A stretch of DNA of 43,070 bases from Chryseosolibacter indicum (GCF_018598585.1 NZ_JAHESD010000051.1:1-43070), one strand, 5' to 3'; shown: positions 31,312-40,925, counted from the first letter of the stretch. Program-made: numbers and translations. The notes: generated by a model not told the origin, from the letters alone.

Positions 31312-34014
31312 TCAATAGCGTAAGGTCAGTGATCCCTTGTATTCCCGGTTTGTATAGTTTACGGTGTAGAAGTAGATACCGGAGGCTTCAGCATCAGGAT
31401 ACCAACGGAAATTTCTTTGCGAACTTTGAAAGACTTGCTTACCCCATCTGTTGTAGATTCTGATGGAGCTGAATTGCCCCGCGCAATTATCCAATGGTAA
31501 GTTGGCAAGATGTATTTCACCGCATTCACGTTCTTCAATTCCTTCCAGCGCAAAGAAGTCATTGCACTTATCGCCATTTGGGGTAATAAAGTTAGGTGGG
31601 ATAAAGTCTTTGTCACTGCCCTCAATGTCCTTCACCTTTAATCCAATGTTAAAAGTATCGGACAACACAGAAAAACATCTGTTATCTATGGCCCTGAACC
31701 TGAAGACATAATCATTCTCATACACGTTGTTCTTGTAGATAGAACAATCCGGTTTCCAGTTGAATGTTCCGTTTAAAGGACTCAAGCCCTCAACAGGCGT
31801 AAATGAATATCCTTCTGGTTTTACATTTCCGGAGGCTTCAATTAATTCTATTTTTATTCTGTCCGGCGGATTAACATCCATATCTGTTGCTGTAAGCTGG
31901 AGGGAAACCTCCTGGTCAATGATCATAGATAGTTGATCTCCGCCGATTAAAGGTACTGCAGGATTAAGACTCGTAACTGTTAACGAAGGTGAGCGGTTGT
32001 CTGGCGGAAGAAGTTTTACATTCACCTGTAAAGTATCACTCCGCGAAACAAAACAATAATCGGGTTCTTCTTTTACAATGAAGGTAAACAAATACTGATC
32101 ACTTGCCCTCAGGTCTACTGTTTTGCAATCAGGCGTCCAGTTGAATCTGGAATTAACAACGCCATCAGCGGTAGCAGTAGGAAATGAAATGTTGTATGCT
32201 GACATGTTAAAACCTTCTCCATATCCGGAAAGGGTTAACTCATTATTATCACTATCCGTACCAAACACTCCAAACGTTATGGGTGAATATACCTTTTGCT
32301 CTATACCGTTTTGTAGCGCCGCAGAGGAAAGTGTTGAGCCAATTTCCGGTTTAGCGTTATTGGGTAGCTTAACAGTAAGATCAAAAAGAGTTATATCAGG
32401 TTGTTCGAGTTTACAACCATCAACATCATCAAGGTATAATCTTATCTTAAAATTGGTCCGCTCCGTAAAATCAAAAACACGGCAGCGTGTATCCCACACG
32501 AGTGTATCGCGATATAAGCCATTGTTTAAAGTACCACCTGTAAAACTGAATCCTGCTTCGGTAAAGTTAAAACCATTTGTTACTACCTTCACTGTTAAAG
32601 CATCATTGTCCACATCAATTCCTTCAATCGGCCACTTTACTAACTGGTCGTAATTGTTTGTCTGCTGAATGTTCCCTGTTGGAATAGTAAAGATAGCGGG
32701 GTTATTATCAGGAGGCTCAATATTAACAGTAATCTTTAGCGTATCAAGGAGGGGAAGACTGCAGGCGTCGTCTGCAGCGATAATGCCAATCTGGTAAGGG
32801 CCAAACTTATGAGGACATTTATCAAAACAGAGCTTGAATATCTTTTCTGATTCACTTTTCGTAAGTGTTGCAGTAGAAATATCCGGAAGTAAATTAGATA
32901 CATCACCATTAAAGCCAAGGGGAATTGCCCGTATTGAAATATTCTCTGAACCATCTCGCATTACATCAGGATCCGTAATACGCACTTCAATACAACGCTG
33001 GTTGTCAGGCGTATTTTTAGAAAAGTTTACAGACATGGTGTTGGTGTAAGTAAAATTAGTGTCACCTAACTTTCTTCCCGATATCTGTGGTGGATCAGCA
33101 GGATGGCAGTCAAGAACATACATCTGAAAATCTCTTCGCAGCTCACCAATTTTTACACCATTTCTGAACTCTTCACATTTTACTGCAAACACAAACAGGC
33201 CTTCGATATTACCTGGAGTAACGGTAAGCAAACCATCTTTACTGATTTTAAGATCAGGGTTACCACCCATAATGTTGTTGAGGCTGTATGGAGCTATCCA
33301 TTTTACAGTAGGGAAGGGGGCAGGCCCTGGTCCTCCCGTTGGAATGGCCTCCGCGGTATGGGTGTTCAGGGGCGTAACTAAAGAATAGGCAAGTGAATCA
33401 CCATCTACATCAGTGCCGGCGAAGTTTGCGTAGTATGGTTTGTTGATGCAACCATAGTCACTTAGCGGAGGAAATAACTGAGGAGAAGAGTTTCTGAATG
33501 GCTTTCCATTTCTAACTACCGGAGGAAATTCAAGGTAGAAAGTTTGCCCAGCAGCATCAGGGTGGCTTGTATTGGTCGAAGGATCAACACTTACAATATT
33601 TAAGAGCTTATTTACATTGTAGTTTCTGCAGCATCTTTCCCATACAATATAATATCCCTTACTGTCAGAGAACTCTTCCGGTGTCATTTCCAATGTGATA
33701 GTATAAACCAGTTTTGAAGTCCTTACACCACCCACTGAACAATTTGGCTGTGTATAGTTTACATTCACCTCGTCTTTGAAATTAAGGATAACTTCATTCC
33801 TTATAATGGCATTGTCTCTTTTTCTATAAATACGTGCTCGCACATCAGGGTCACGCGCACCTGCTGAGCCATTATTAAGGTCAAAGTACAGGATCAGATT
33901 GATTCTGTATGTGTTACCGGATACATATAGAATTTCAAATTCACCACCTACTATGTGTGATGCTACTACCGGAAATGCTAATAAACACAGAATGACGAGT
34001 AAAAACCTTTTCAT
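31312..34014 (-). CDS. Secreted surface protein with gliding-motility/T9SS type B C-terminal domain
   Basis: 900 residues from the ATG at 34014, which gives a clean signal peptide (MKRFLLVILCLLAFPVVAS); an in-frame start 14 codons upstream is less likely. The body contains repeated immunoglobulin/cadherin-like units, each with a segment like DxDxDxLxL (TDVDGDSLAYSL, IDVDNDALTVKV, TDSDNNELTLSG) ahead of W-x-(P/T)-x-C. The C-terminus FITPNGDKCNDFF…IRIYNRWGKQVFQS…GIYFYTVNY is the gliding-motility-associated CHU-type domain that directs export by the type IX system. It is probably a cell-surface adhesin-like protein. Confidence 0.9.
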   Translation of the reverse strand: MKRFLLVILCLLAFPVVASHIVGGEFEILYVSGNTYRINLILYFDLNNGSAGARDPDVRARIYRKRDNAIIRNEVILNFKDEVNVNYTQPNCSVGGVRTSKLVYTITLEMTPEEFSDSKGYYIVWERCCRNYNVNKLLNIVSVDPSTNTSHPDAAGQTFYLEFPPVVRNGKPFRNSSPQLFPPLSDYGCINKPYYANFAGTDVDGDSLAYSLVTPLNTHTAEAIPTGGPGPAPFPTVKWIAPYSLNNIMGGNPDLKISKDGLLTVTPGNIEGLFVFAVKCEEFRNGVKIGELRRDFQMYVLDCHPADPPQISGRKLGDTNFTYTNTMSVNFSKNTPDNQRCIEVRITDPDVMRDGSENISIRAIPLGFNGDVSNLLPDISTATLTKSESEKIFKLCFDKCPHKFGPYQIGIIAADDACSLPLLDTLKITVNIEPPDNNPAIFTIPTGNIQQTNNYDQLVKWPIEGIDVDNDALTVKVVTNGFNFTEAGFSFTGGTLNNGLYRDTLVWDTRCRVFDFTERTNFKIRLYLDDVDGCKLEQPDITLFDLTVKLPNNAKPEIGSTLSSAALQNGIEQKVYSPITFGVFGTDSDNNELTLSGYGEGFNMSAYNISFPTATADGVVNSRFNWTPDCKTVDLRASDQYLFTFIVKEEPDYCFVSRSDTLQVNVKLLPPDNRSPSLTVTSLNPAVPLIGGDQLSMIIDQEVSLQLTATDMDVNPPDRIKIELIEASGNVKPEGYSFTPVEGLSPLNGTFNWKPDCSIYKNNVYENDYVFRFRAIDNRCFSVLSDTFNIGLKVKDIEGSDKDFIPPNFITPNGDKCNDFFALEGIEERECGEIHLANLPLDNCAGQFSSIRIYNRWGKQVFQSSQRNFRWYPDAEASGIYFYTVNYTNREYKGSLTLRY

Positions 34015-34108
34015 ACCTGAGCGAGAATCTAAATATAAGAAATCAAACAGAGGCATAAAACTCCGTAATTCAGTAGTTTTGCGCTCTCTGTAAAATTATG
34101 AATTGGAG

Positions 34109-34131
34109 TGTCAAAACGACTTTTTTTGACA
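34109..34131. promoter_or_regulatory. Inverted repeat upstream of rlmD
   Basis: TGTCAAAA (34109-34116) and TTTTGACA (34124-34131) are perfect 8-bp arms, 44 bases before the rlmD start. TAGTTTTG at 34074-34081 fits the TAnnTTTG -7 box. The repeat could be an operator or a leader hairpin. Confidence 0.3.
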
Positions 34132-34174
34132 TGAATATCGATCAGAGCAACTTTGATATAGACGAGATTAATTA

Positions 34175-35620
34175 ATGGATAGGATTAACAGAATGAAAAA
34201 AGGTGACGTCATTGAGAATATTCATGTTGACACAATGGCCGCTGAAGGCAAATGTGTGGCTAAAATCAATGGTCAGATTATTTTTTTAGAAGGATGTGCA
34301 CCAGGCGACACGGTTACAGCTGAGCTAACTAAAGTTAAAAGCTCTTTTCTTGAAGGAAGAGTAACAGCCATTACAAGCTTCTCGTCATCCCGCGTTCAGC
34401 CCTTTTGCATTCACTTCGGCCTGTGTGGTGGCTGCTCGTGGCAGCATATTGGGTACGAAACACAATTGTCGTATAAGCATCAACAGGTAATCGATAACCT
34501 CGAGCGTATAGGTGGGCTTACTTTGCCTGCAGTGTTTCCTATTCTTGGTTCTGAAAAGACAAGGTATTACAGAAACAAGCTCGACTATACTTTTTCCTCA
34601 CAGCGATGGCTCACAAAGAATGAACTTGCAACATCACTCACAGACCCTCAGCATAATGTAGAGCCAGGGCTGGGCTATCATATTCCGCGCAAGTATGATA
34701 AAGTGTTTGATGTATTGCAATGCCATCTGCAACCTGATCCTTCTAATGCCATAAGATTGGCAGCGAAGGATGAAGCAATAAAAAACAACATTCCCTTCTT
34801 CGACTTACGCAAACAGATTGGGTTTTTAAGAACACTTACCATTCGCACGGCAAATACAGGGGGGGTGATGGTGATTTTACAGGTAACGTATGATAAGATG
34901 GAATGGATCGAGAAGATCCTTAATCGTCTGGTCAGCGATTTTCCGCAGATCACTTCCTGCAATTATGTGATCAATGGAAAGAAGAACGATACATTCAGCG
35001 ATTTGAATATCACTTGCTGGAAGGGTAATCCATACATTACCGAAGAGATGCCTAAACCAGATGGTACTGGTATACTTCAATACCGTGTGGGGCCAAAGTC
35101 TTTTTATCAGACAAACTCAGATCAGGCTTATCAATTGTATAAACTCACCTGGCAGATGGCAAACATCCAAAATCATGAACTTGTGTATGACCTCTATACA
35201 GGTACGGGTACCATTGCCAACTTTGTAGCTGGGCAGGCAAAAAAAGTTGTAGGACTTGAGTACGTTAAGGAAGCCATAGAAGATGCAAAAGTCAATTCAC
35301 AGATCAATGGCATTACCAATACAGATTTTTATGCTGGCGATATCAAAGATCTGCTTAATGAAAACTTCTTATCTGTTCACGGTAAACCGGATGTTGTAAT
35401 TACAGATCCCCCAAGGGCCGGAATGCATGAAGATGTTACTAAAATGTTATTGCAGGCAGAACCCAAGCGAATAGTTTATGTTAGCTGCAACGCAGCCACG
35501 CAGGCGCGTGATCTTAAGTTGCTTGCCGAAAAGTATAACATTGTAGCAGTACAACCCGTTGATATGTTTCCGCATACCATGCACGTTGAAAACATTGTTT
35601 CTCTCACCATTAAGGTTTAA
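34175..35620 (+). CDS. rlmD: 23S rRNA (uracil-5-)-methyltransferase, RlmD family
   Basis: 481 residues; an in-frame ATG at 34193 (MKKGDVIENI) is an equally possible start. An N-terminal TRAM domain (~8-68) precedes the [4Fe-4S] ligands Cys78, Cys84, Cys87 (FCIHFGLCGGC) and a Cys in VLQCHLQ. The methyltransferase domain has YDLYTGTGTIANF (SAM binding), TDPPRAGM, and the catalytic Cys in VSCNAATQARDL. It methylates uracil in 23S rRNA (U1939-type). The family also contains RlmCD and tRNA TrmA-like members, so exact site specificity is inferred. Confidence 0.9.
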   Translation: MDRINRMKKGDVIENIHVDTMAAEGKCVAKINGQIIFLEGCAPGDTVTAELTKVKSSFLEGRVTAITSFSSSRVQPFCIHFGLCGGCSWQHIGYETQLSYKHQQVIDNLERIGGLTLPAVFPILGSEKTRYYRNKLDYTFSSQRWLTKNELATSLTDPQHNVEPGLGYHIPRKYDKVFDVLQCHLQPDPSNAIRLAAKDEAIKNNIPFFDLRKQIGFLRTLTIRTANTGGVMVILQVTYDKMEWIEKILNRLVSDFPQITSCNYVINGKKNDTFSDLNITCWKGNPYITEEMPKPDGTGILQYRVGPKSFYQTNSDQAYQLYKLTWQMANIQNHELVYDLYTGTGTIANFVAGQAKKVVGLEYVKEAIEDAKVNSQINGITNTDFYAGDIKDLLNENFLSVHGKPDVVITDPPRAGMHEDVTKMLLQAEPKRIVYVSCNAATQARDLKLLAEKYNIVAVQPVDMFPHTMHVENIVSLTIKV

Positions 35621-35661
35621 GAGTTTTATACGCAAGACATTTGGTATTAAAATTCGCAAGA

Positions 35662-36093
35662 ATGATTACGACAGTTAAAGCTGATGAGTTTAACGAACTT
35701 ATCGAGGTATGGGAAGCTTCTGTGAGAGCTACTCACGATTTTCTCTCTGAAGAAAATATCATGTACTTTAAACCGCTTATACTCAACCAGTATTTTTACT
35801 TGGTGCAGCTCTCAGCATTCAGAAATCAGGAAGGGAGGATCATTGGTTTTGCAGGTGTTGGTGAAGACAAACTTGAAATGCTTTTTATTCATCCTGATTG
35901 CAGAGGGAAGGGAGTGGGAAAGCATTTGCTGCAACATGCTATTCAAAATATGAACGTGAGAAAGGTGGATGTGAATGAACAGAATGTCCAGGCCACCGCA
36001 TTTTATACTCACATGGGTTTCAAAATAATTGGGCGCTCAGAAACAGATGGATTAGGCAAACCATTTCCTCTTCTTCACCTGGAACTCCAATAA
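35662..36093 (+). CDS. GNAT-family N-acetyltransferase
   Basis: 143 residues from the ATG at 35662; an in-frame TTG at 35641 is less likely. WEASVRATHDFLSEENI near the start and LEMLFIHPDCRGKGVGKHLLQHAI (acetyl-CoA motif A, R/Q-x-x-G-x-G/A) are typical of the YjaB-like GNAT group. A following VDVNEQNVQATAFYTHMGF is the usual motif B. It acetylates a small molecule or protein amine from acetyl-CoA. The substrate is not indicated. Confidence 0.9.
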   Translation: MITTVKADEFNELIEVWEASVRATHDFLSEENIMYFKPLILNQYFYLVQLSAFRNQEGRIIGFAGVGEDKLEMLFIHPDCRGKGVGKHLLQHAIQNMNVRKVDVNEQNVQATAFYTHMGFKIIGRSETDGLGKPFPLLHLELQ

Positions 36094-36145
36094 ATGTTTA
36101 AGGTTCAAGGTTTAAAGTTCCAGGTGCAACAACCTTAAAACATTT
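36092..36145. terminator. Bidirectional hairpin between GNAT and subtilase genes
   Basis: AAATGTTTAAGGTT (36092-36105) and AACCTTAAAACATTT (36131-36145) pair with a single bulged base. It lies between two converging stop codons. The loop and right flank contain further AAGGTTTAA/TTAAACCTTAAAC repeats related to those at 38640-38865. Confidence 0.5.
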
Positions 36146-36183
36146 AACCTTAAACCTTAAACTCAGAACCCGGGGCCTCGAAA

Positions 36184-37872
36184 CTACTTTGCCGCCTGCT
36201 TGTTACTCTTTTCCATAGCAAGCTTTACAGCTTCATAAGCATTAACAAGGCCACCTGTGCTGCTCAGTTGACTAAACTCTACCTGTTCATCTTTAGTCCC
36301 AGGGCGCGTTACCTTTAGCTGGTCGAATTTGCGTGTAGACTGGCGTAGTATCTCTTTTACTTCTTGCGCTTTTAAATCAGGGAAATAAGACATAATAATC
36401 GCTGCAACTCCTGATGTTGCAGGGCATGCCATACTTGTTCCCTGTAAATTTTCGTAAGCATTATTTGGTGTAGTAGAATAGATTTGTACACCAGGCGCAA
36501 AAAGGTCTACCGACTTCTTTCCATAGTTTGAGAACGATCCTACAAATTCATCATCCGCTCCGTAAGAAGAAGCGCCGATCTCCAGCCAGTTTTTAGCTTG
36601 CCCTCCGCTCTTAAAATTTCTGTTAGGATAATTGGTCTTGTTGGGATCATCCAAATCATCACCATCGTTGCCCGCAGCGTGGATCAATAGTACGCCTTTT
36701 GATTCAGCATATTTTACAGCTTTGTCTACTGCTTCTTTTTGAGGAGAAAATGCTTTTCCAAAACTCATGTTGATGATGTTGGCTCCATTGTCAGCAGCGT
36801 AAATGATTGCGTTGGCTACGTCTTTATCGCGTTCATCGCCGTTGGGTACTGCCCTTACTGACATGATCTTTACATGGTCTGCAATACCTTTTGTACCAAT
36901 GGTGTTGGTGCGGTTTGCTGCAATAATACCAGCTACGTGTGTGCCATGCGTTGCATCAGGTCCTTCAACGTCATTATTGCCATAACCTTTTTCATTCAGG
37001 TTATTAACATCATCTCCTATAACCGTGCGTGAATTGAACTCGGTATTGTAACCATACTCAACGGCTACCTTAAAATGATTAACTCCTTCCTCAAGCTGAT
37101 GCAAATACCCATCGAGTTCTGTAAGAAAGTCTTTTACGGCAAGGTCACCGTCTATGCTTTCCATTATCTTCATCAATGTTTGTTTAGCAAAATTTACAGT
37201 GTCATTCTTTGCTTCAACTCCCGCAAGGCTTGATTTTAATACCGGCTTGCCAGTTGCTTTTTCAAGTACACTATCACAGAACTCAATGGTTTGGTAAGCA
37301 TTGCTATACATTTCATACTGTTGTTTGTATTGCGAATACTGATCACCATTGAATTTAGAATCGTTGTCGTATTTCGCTTTTACCTTTTTCCAGTATTCAT
37401 ATTCTGCTTTCTGTTTTTTACCGATCTTCTTTTCGTCAATATTTTCGTATTTAGGTTTTAACCTTGCATACTCACGCGTTACTTCATAAGTATCTTCATT
37501 TACATTGCCGTTCTTCCCACCGATAAAATTCCAACCATGGATATCGTCTACGTAACCATTCTTGTCATCATCTATTCCATTGCCAGGTATTTCATCCTCG
37601 TTCGTCCAGATGACATCTTTAAGATCTTCGTGCTCAATATCAATTCCTGAATCGATTACGGCAACTAAAACAGTACGTGCCGGTTTATCCTTTAAAAGGG
37701 TTGAATATGTCTTCTCAGCACTAACTCCCTGTACTGAATCAGTACCAGGATCGCGGATAAACCAGTCCTTTGGAGGAGCCCCGGTAGTATCAGGTTGTTG
37801 AAAAGCATGTGAAAATTGAAATTGTAAGAGTGTAATTAAGAGTACTATTAAACCCGCTAACCGGTTCTTCAT
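36184..37872 (-). CDS. Secreted subtilisin-like serine protease (S8 family)
   Basis: 562 residues with a signal peptide (~1-23). The catalytic triad is Asp74 (VAVIDSGID), His309 (HGTHVAGI) and Ser480 (GTSMACPATSG), with oxyanion Asn402 (HAAGNDGDD). The gap between Asp and His (~235 residues) is far larger than in subtilisin (~30) because of an insert (~120-290) that is highly charged and helical, rich in Lys/Tyr/Glu. This insert recurs in Bacteroidota S8 proteases. No type IX C-terminal domain is seen, so it is probably periplasmic. Confidence 0.93.
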   Translation of the reverse strand: MKNRLAGLIVLLITLLQFQFSHAFQQPDTTGAPPKDWFIRDPGTDSVQGVSAEKTYSTLLKDKPARTVLVAVIDSGIDIEHEDLKDVIWTNEDEIPGNGIDDDKNGYVDDIHGWNFIGGKNGNVNEDTYEVTREYARLKPKYENIDEKKIGKKQKAEYEYWKKVKAKYDNDSKFNGDQYSQYKQQYEMYSNAYQTIEFCDSVLEKATGKPVLKSSLAGVEAKNDTVNFAKQTLMKIMESIDGDLAVKDFLTELDGYLHQLEEGVNHFKVAVEYGYNTEFNSRTVIGDDVNNLNEKGYGNNDVEGPDATHGTHVAGIIAANRTNTIGTKGIADHVKIMSVRAVPNGDERDKDVANAIIYAADNGANIINMSFGKAFSPQKEAVDKAVKYAESKGVLLIHAAGNDGDDLDDPNKTNYPNRNFKSGGQAKNWLEIGASSYGADDEFVGSFSNYGKKSVDLFAPGVQIYSTTPNNAYENLQGTSMACPATSGVAAIIMSYFPDLKAQEVKEILRQSTRKFDQLKVTRPGTKDEQVEFSQLSSTGGLVNAYEAVKLAMEKSNKQAAK

Positions 37873-38546
37873 AAATGTAATTATTAATTGTTGCGAATAT
37901 AGGGGTAAGCCAAAACTATTCCTGTTAATTTTATTTGAAGGGTATACCCCTAAATTGTTACAAAAGCCGCTTGAATCTTACTTCTGTGCCAAGCGGCCAT
38001 TGTCTGCCGAATACTTTCGGGTTTCAACAGCCATCTTTGACTTAGTCATAAATCCAAACCACTACGTTTATGATAGCTGTTTTTACGTCCATACTTATTT
38101 TCTATAGCTTATTGTTTTGGTATGTTGAAAAGTGCCATCGGATGCGGTATGGAAAACCGTCTTTGTCGGGGCAGAAAGGATAAACCTCTTTTTCTCGGCA
38201 TCGAACCGATTTAGAAGGCCATCCTGGGATATACTGACGAGCCAGCTAGGGCGAAGCTACGACGGAGCTAGAGTCAGGTTCCTGTTCTCATACTGAAATT
38301 TTGGCAGTATCGAGATGAACGAAGCATACGCTTTCTTCCCTTAATAAACAGATCCTTTAGGGAACGAAGTTATTTACTTGCTTTTTTGCGGAAAATAAAA
38401 TCACTTTTGAATCATTCTGGTCGCTGTATTGGGAAAATTCCTAATCCTTTATACATTTGTCGCCCATTCTGACAGGTTTAGGTTTATAGAGGTCAAGATT
38501 TGTACTGATTACAACACTTGGCAACATTAAATGGAAAACCGTTAAA
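37873..38546. other. Intergenic region with a decayed reading frame
   Basis: 674 bases without an intact gene. A palindrome GGGTATACCC (37940-37949) lies 68 bases upstream of the subtilase start and may be part of its promoter region. The remains of a minus-strand coding segment end at 38095 and are listed separately. Confidence 0.4.
38095..38350 (-). pseudogene. Possible remnant of a protein C-terminus
   Basis: The minus strand reads a protein-like segment ending at TAA (38095-38097): SISQDGLLNRFDAEKKRF, then LSAPTKTVFHTASDGTFQ. Going upstream it meets an in-frame TAG near 38263 and continues with another protein-like piece (YASFISILPKFQYENRN) until a further stop near 38340. The patchwork suggests an old broken gene. 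The family is not recognised, and chance open reading is possible. Confidence 0.3.
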
Positions 38547-38630
38547 GCCCAGGTGGCGAAATTGGTAGACGCACTACTTTGAGGTGGTAGCGCCTTTGCG
38601 GGTGTGCTGGTTCGAGTCCAGTCCTGGGCA
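38547..38630 (+). tRNA. tRNA-Leu(GAG)
   Basis: 84 bases. Acceptor GCCCAGG/CCTGGGC, D-arm with TGGTAGACGC, anticodon loop TTTGAGG (anticodon GAG), a long variable arm, T-loop TTCGAGT, discriminator A. CCA is not encoded. Confidence 0.96.
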
Positions 38631-38701
38631 CTAAATTTAGTTCAAGGTTCATCTCTATGGTTTTACACCCACGAGTTTTAGCCTTGAACTTTGATTTTAA
38701 G

Positions 38702-38783
38702 GCCGAAGTGGTGGAATTGGTAGACACGCACGTTTCAGGGGCGTGTGTCGCAAGACATGCGGGTTCGAGTCCCGCCTTCGGTA
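38702..38783 (+). tRNA. tRNA-Leu(CAG)
   Basis: 82 bases. Acceptor GCCGAAG/CTTCGGT, anticodon loop TTTCAGG (anticodon CAG), long variable arm, T-loop TTCGAGT, discriminator A. It lies 71 bases after tRNA-Leu(GAG), probably in one transcript. Confidence 0.96.
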
Positions 38784-38813
38784 CTTCTAAACTCTCTTCT
38801 TTCTGCAACCCAA

Positions 38814-38863
38814 CCCAGAACCGCCCACCCAGAACCCAGAACTCAGAACCTCGAACCTTAAAC
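38814..38863 (+). repeat. AGAACCC-type 7-bp tandem repeat
   Basis: CCCAGAAC at 38814, 38828 and 38835, CTCAGAAC at 38842 and CTCGAAC at 38850 form a degenerate 7-bp array between tRNA-Leu(CAG) and the topoisomerase gene. The same words (CTCAGAACC, CTCGAAAC, AACCTTAAAC) occur at 36147-36183. It is likely a dispersed intergenic repeat family of this genome. Confidence 0.5.
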
Positions 38864-38903
38864 AAGATTGGAGTTGGCACGCCTTTAGGCTCTACGCATT
38901 TAT

Positions 38904-40010
38904 ATGCGTGCAGTACCACATTTATTAACACATAGAGATTTTATCAAGATCGATAAAAACTATGAGGCAGCAGCTTCGGTTGTTAATCTTACTTACGTTT
39001 CAGATAAAGAAGCTGGTATTACCCGGGTGAAAAAGGGTAATGGTTTCTCTTATACATACAAGGGTAATACTGTTAGAGACCCTAAAACGCTGGAGCGGAT
39101 CAAGAAGCTCGTTATACCGCCTGCATGGACCAAAGTTTGGATTTGCCCAACATCCGAAGGTCACATTCAGGCTACTGGATATGATGCTCGAAACAGAAAA
39201 CAATACCGGTACCATAACCGTTGGTCTGCATTACAGCAGGAGACCAAGTTTCACCGTCTCATAGAATTTGGTAAGGTTCTTCCTGAACTTCGGAAACGAC
39301 TACAGAAAGACCTCGATCAGCCAGGGTTTCCTGTAAGCAAGATCATGGCTATTGTTCTGAGTTTAATGGAGCGAACATTTATCCGTATTGGCAACGAGGG
39401 TTACGAGAAACAGTATGGGTCTTATGGGCTTACTACACTTAAGGATAACCATGTTGACATAAAAGGAAGCGAAGTCACCTTTTCCTTTAAGGGGAAGAAA
39501 GGAGTTTATCATAAAGTAAAGCTTAAGAGTAAGAAATTTGCCAAGCTTGTAAGGCAATGTAAAGCCATTCCTGGTAAAGAGTTATTTCAGTATTACGATG
39601 AGAATGGCGAGCATCGCAAGATCGACTCTGGTCAGGTAAACCAATACCTCAAAGAATGCTTGCAGATGGATTTCACAACCAAAGACTTCAGAACATGGGC
39701 AGGTACGCTATCGATGCTTCAGGCATTGAGGGCTGCTGCGAAATGTGAGAAGAAATCTGATTACAAGAAAAACATAGTGGCTGCCATGCAGGAAGTGAGT
39801 CAGAAGCTGGGCAATACCGTTGCCGTATGCAAGAAGTACTATGTGCATCCGGAGATTGTAAACCTGTATAATTCAGATACACTTCACCAGTATTTCGAAA
39901 CAGGACATATTGATTCAAAGGAGAAGCAATATGGCCTGTCGAGCGATGAGGAAATACTGATGAAGATTCTTAGCGTGGTGCAAAAATCAAAAGTAGAAAT
40001 TACTTGCTAG
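38904..40010 (+). CDS. DNA topoisomerase IB (poxvirus type)
   Basis: 368 residues, full length for bacterial type IB topoisomerases. The N-terminal domain is recognisable by IPPAWTKVWICPTSEGHIQA and GYDARNRKQYRYH. Catalytic-domain motifs include RIGNEGY and FRTWAGT with the catalytic arginines, a lysine-rich beta-hairpin, and the nucleophile Tyr313 in CKKYYVHPEIV. The enzyme relaxes supercoils through a 3'-phosphotyrosine link. Its stop is 3 bases from the stop of the converging protease gene. Confidence 0.94.
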   Translation: MRAVPHLLTHRDFIKIDKNYEAAASVVNLTYVSDKEAGITRVKKGNGFSYTYKGNTVRDPKTLERIKKLVIPPAWTKVWICPTSEGHIQATGYDARNRKQYRYHNRWSALQQETKFHRLIEFGKVLPELRKRLQKDLDQPGFPVSKIMAIVLSLMERTFIRIGNEGYEKQYGSYGLTTLKDNHVDIKGSEVTFSFKGKKGVYHKVKLKSKKFAKLVRQCKAIPGKELFQYYDENGEHRKIDSGQVNQYLKECLQMDFTTKDFRTWAGTLSMLQALRAAAKCEKKSDYKKNIVAAMQEVSQKLGNTVAVCKKYYVHPEIVNLYNSDTLHQYFETGHIDSKEKQYGLSSDEEILMKILSVVQKSKVEITC

Positions 40011-40013
40011 TGT

Positions 40014-40925
40014 TTACGTGTCGAGTTTTTTAAGGCAGGCATAAGCCCGGCAATAGTTTAGTATTACGATGTAATCTTTAAGTATTTCCATACCGATAGA
40101 CGCCTCGTTACGCGATGGCGATTCAACAATGCTGGCCAGTACTCTCTTCAGCTTGAAGTTCTCTAAAGTTAAGATGTGAACTACTTTGCTGAATCCCATA
40201 AAATCACCATTGAGTCCTCGTCCTATAACTGATTTCTCCATAAACCCTCCAAACTGCTCAACGTCTGTAGTTTTAAGAAGAAGCCCAATGGAAGAGCCGG
40301 TATCAATCATTAGATCATAGCTTACGGTTTTCCCTCCCAAAGAAATTGTCGATGTGATAACGGGTTTCGAATCATCAACGCGCAAGGGTATTTTTAAATG
40401 ATCTTCCGGCGCATTTGCGCTTGCCGCAGGACGAAACGTTATTTCCTGTGTTCGTGAATTTATCTCTATCTCAAATTTCTGGAAGATATCATATCCTATA
40501 ACACCATGGATATCTTTGTATTTGCCGAACAGGTTCTTCTGCGGTACAACCACTATGGGTACACTCCGCCCAAGCACTGCGTCAATAGTCACACGGTTAT
40601 TTAACGAAAGGTGGCCGAGCACGGCGTTACCATCTCCTAACCCGGAAAAGATAACTTCCTTGGTCTTATCTACTGATAAAAGCTTTTCAAACTTTTTCCC
40701 AAATAGAACAAGGTTTCTGCAACCCGTGTCGAGCAGCAGGTTTACTTTCACTGAGTCGTTAATGGTAACTGGCAGAATAATAAGGTTTGAAAGCGTTCTA
40801 AACTTCAAAGTTACTTTCATCATCGAATCAGGAAGTGCGAAACCAACTATGGGGCCACCGTAGGAGCAATGGTAGAACAAGAACAGTATACAAAATTGTA
40901 TAATTGGGAGTCTGGGTAGTTTCAT
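40014..40925 (-). CDS. Secreted retropepsin-like aspartyl protease
   Basis: 303 residues with an N-terminal signal peptide (~1-22, FCILFLFYHCSYG). Two DTG active-site motifs are present, LLLDTGCRN (Asp66) and LMIDTGSSIG (Asp208), so each half carries one Asp as in two-lobed, clan AA family proteins. GVIGYDIFQKFEIEIN between them is typical of Bacteroidota 'aspartyl protease family' proteins. It is probably periplasmic; the substrate is unknown. Confidence 0.85.
   Translation of the reverse strand: MKLPRLPIIQFCILFLFYHCSYGGPIVGFALPDSMMKVTLKFRTLSNLIILPVTINDSVKVNLLLDTGCRNLVLFGKKFEKLLSVDKTKEVIFSGLGDGNAVLGHLSLNNRVTIDAVLGRSVPIVVVPQKNLFGKYKDIHGVIGYDIFQKFEIEINSRTQEITFRPAASANAPEDHLKIPLRVDDSKPVITSTISLGGKTVSYDLMIDTGSSIGLLLKTTDVEQFGGFMEKSVIGRGLNGDFMGFSKVVHILTLENFKLKRVLASIVESPSRNEASIGMEILKDYIVILNYCRAYACLKKLDT

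Noticed and set aside
32123-32653. Plus-strand 176-codon open frame inside the surface-protein gene
   Set aside because: It is antisense to a clear 900-residue coding frame and has no protein character of its own.
38240-38275. AGCTAG/AGCTAC repeats as an insertion element end
   Set aside because: Too short and lacking a partner end or target duplication.
38657-38935. Open frames on both strands over the tRNA-Leu genes
   Set aside because: They are shadows of two clear tRNA genes and a 7-bp repeat.
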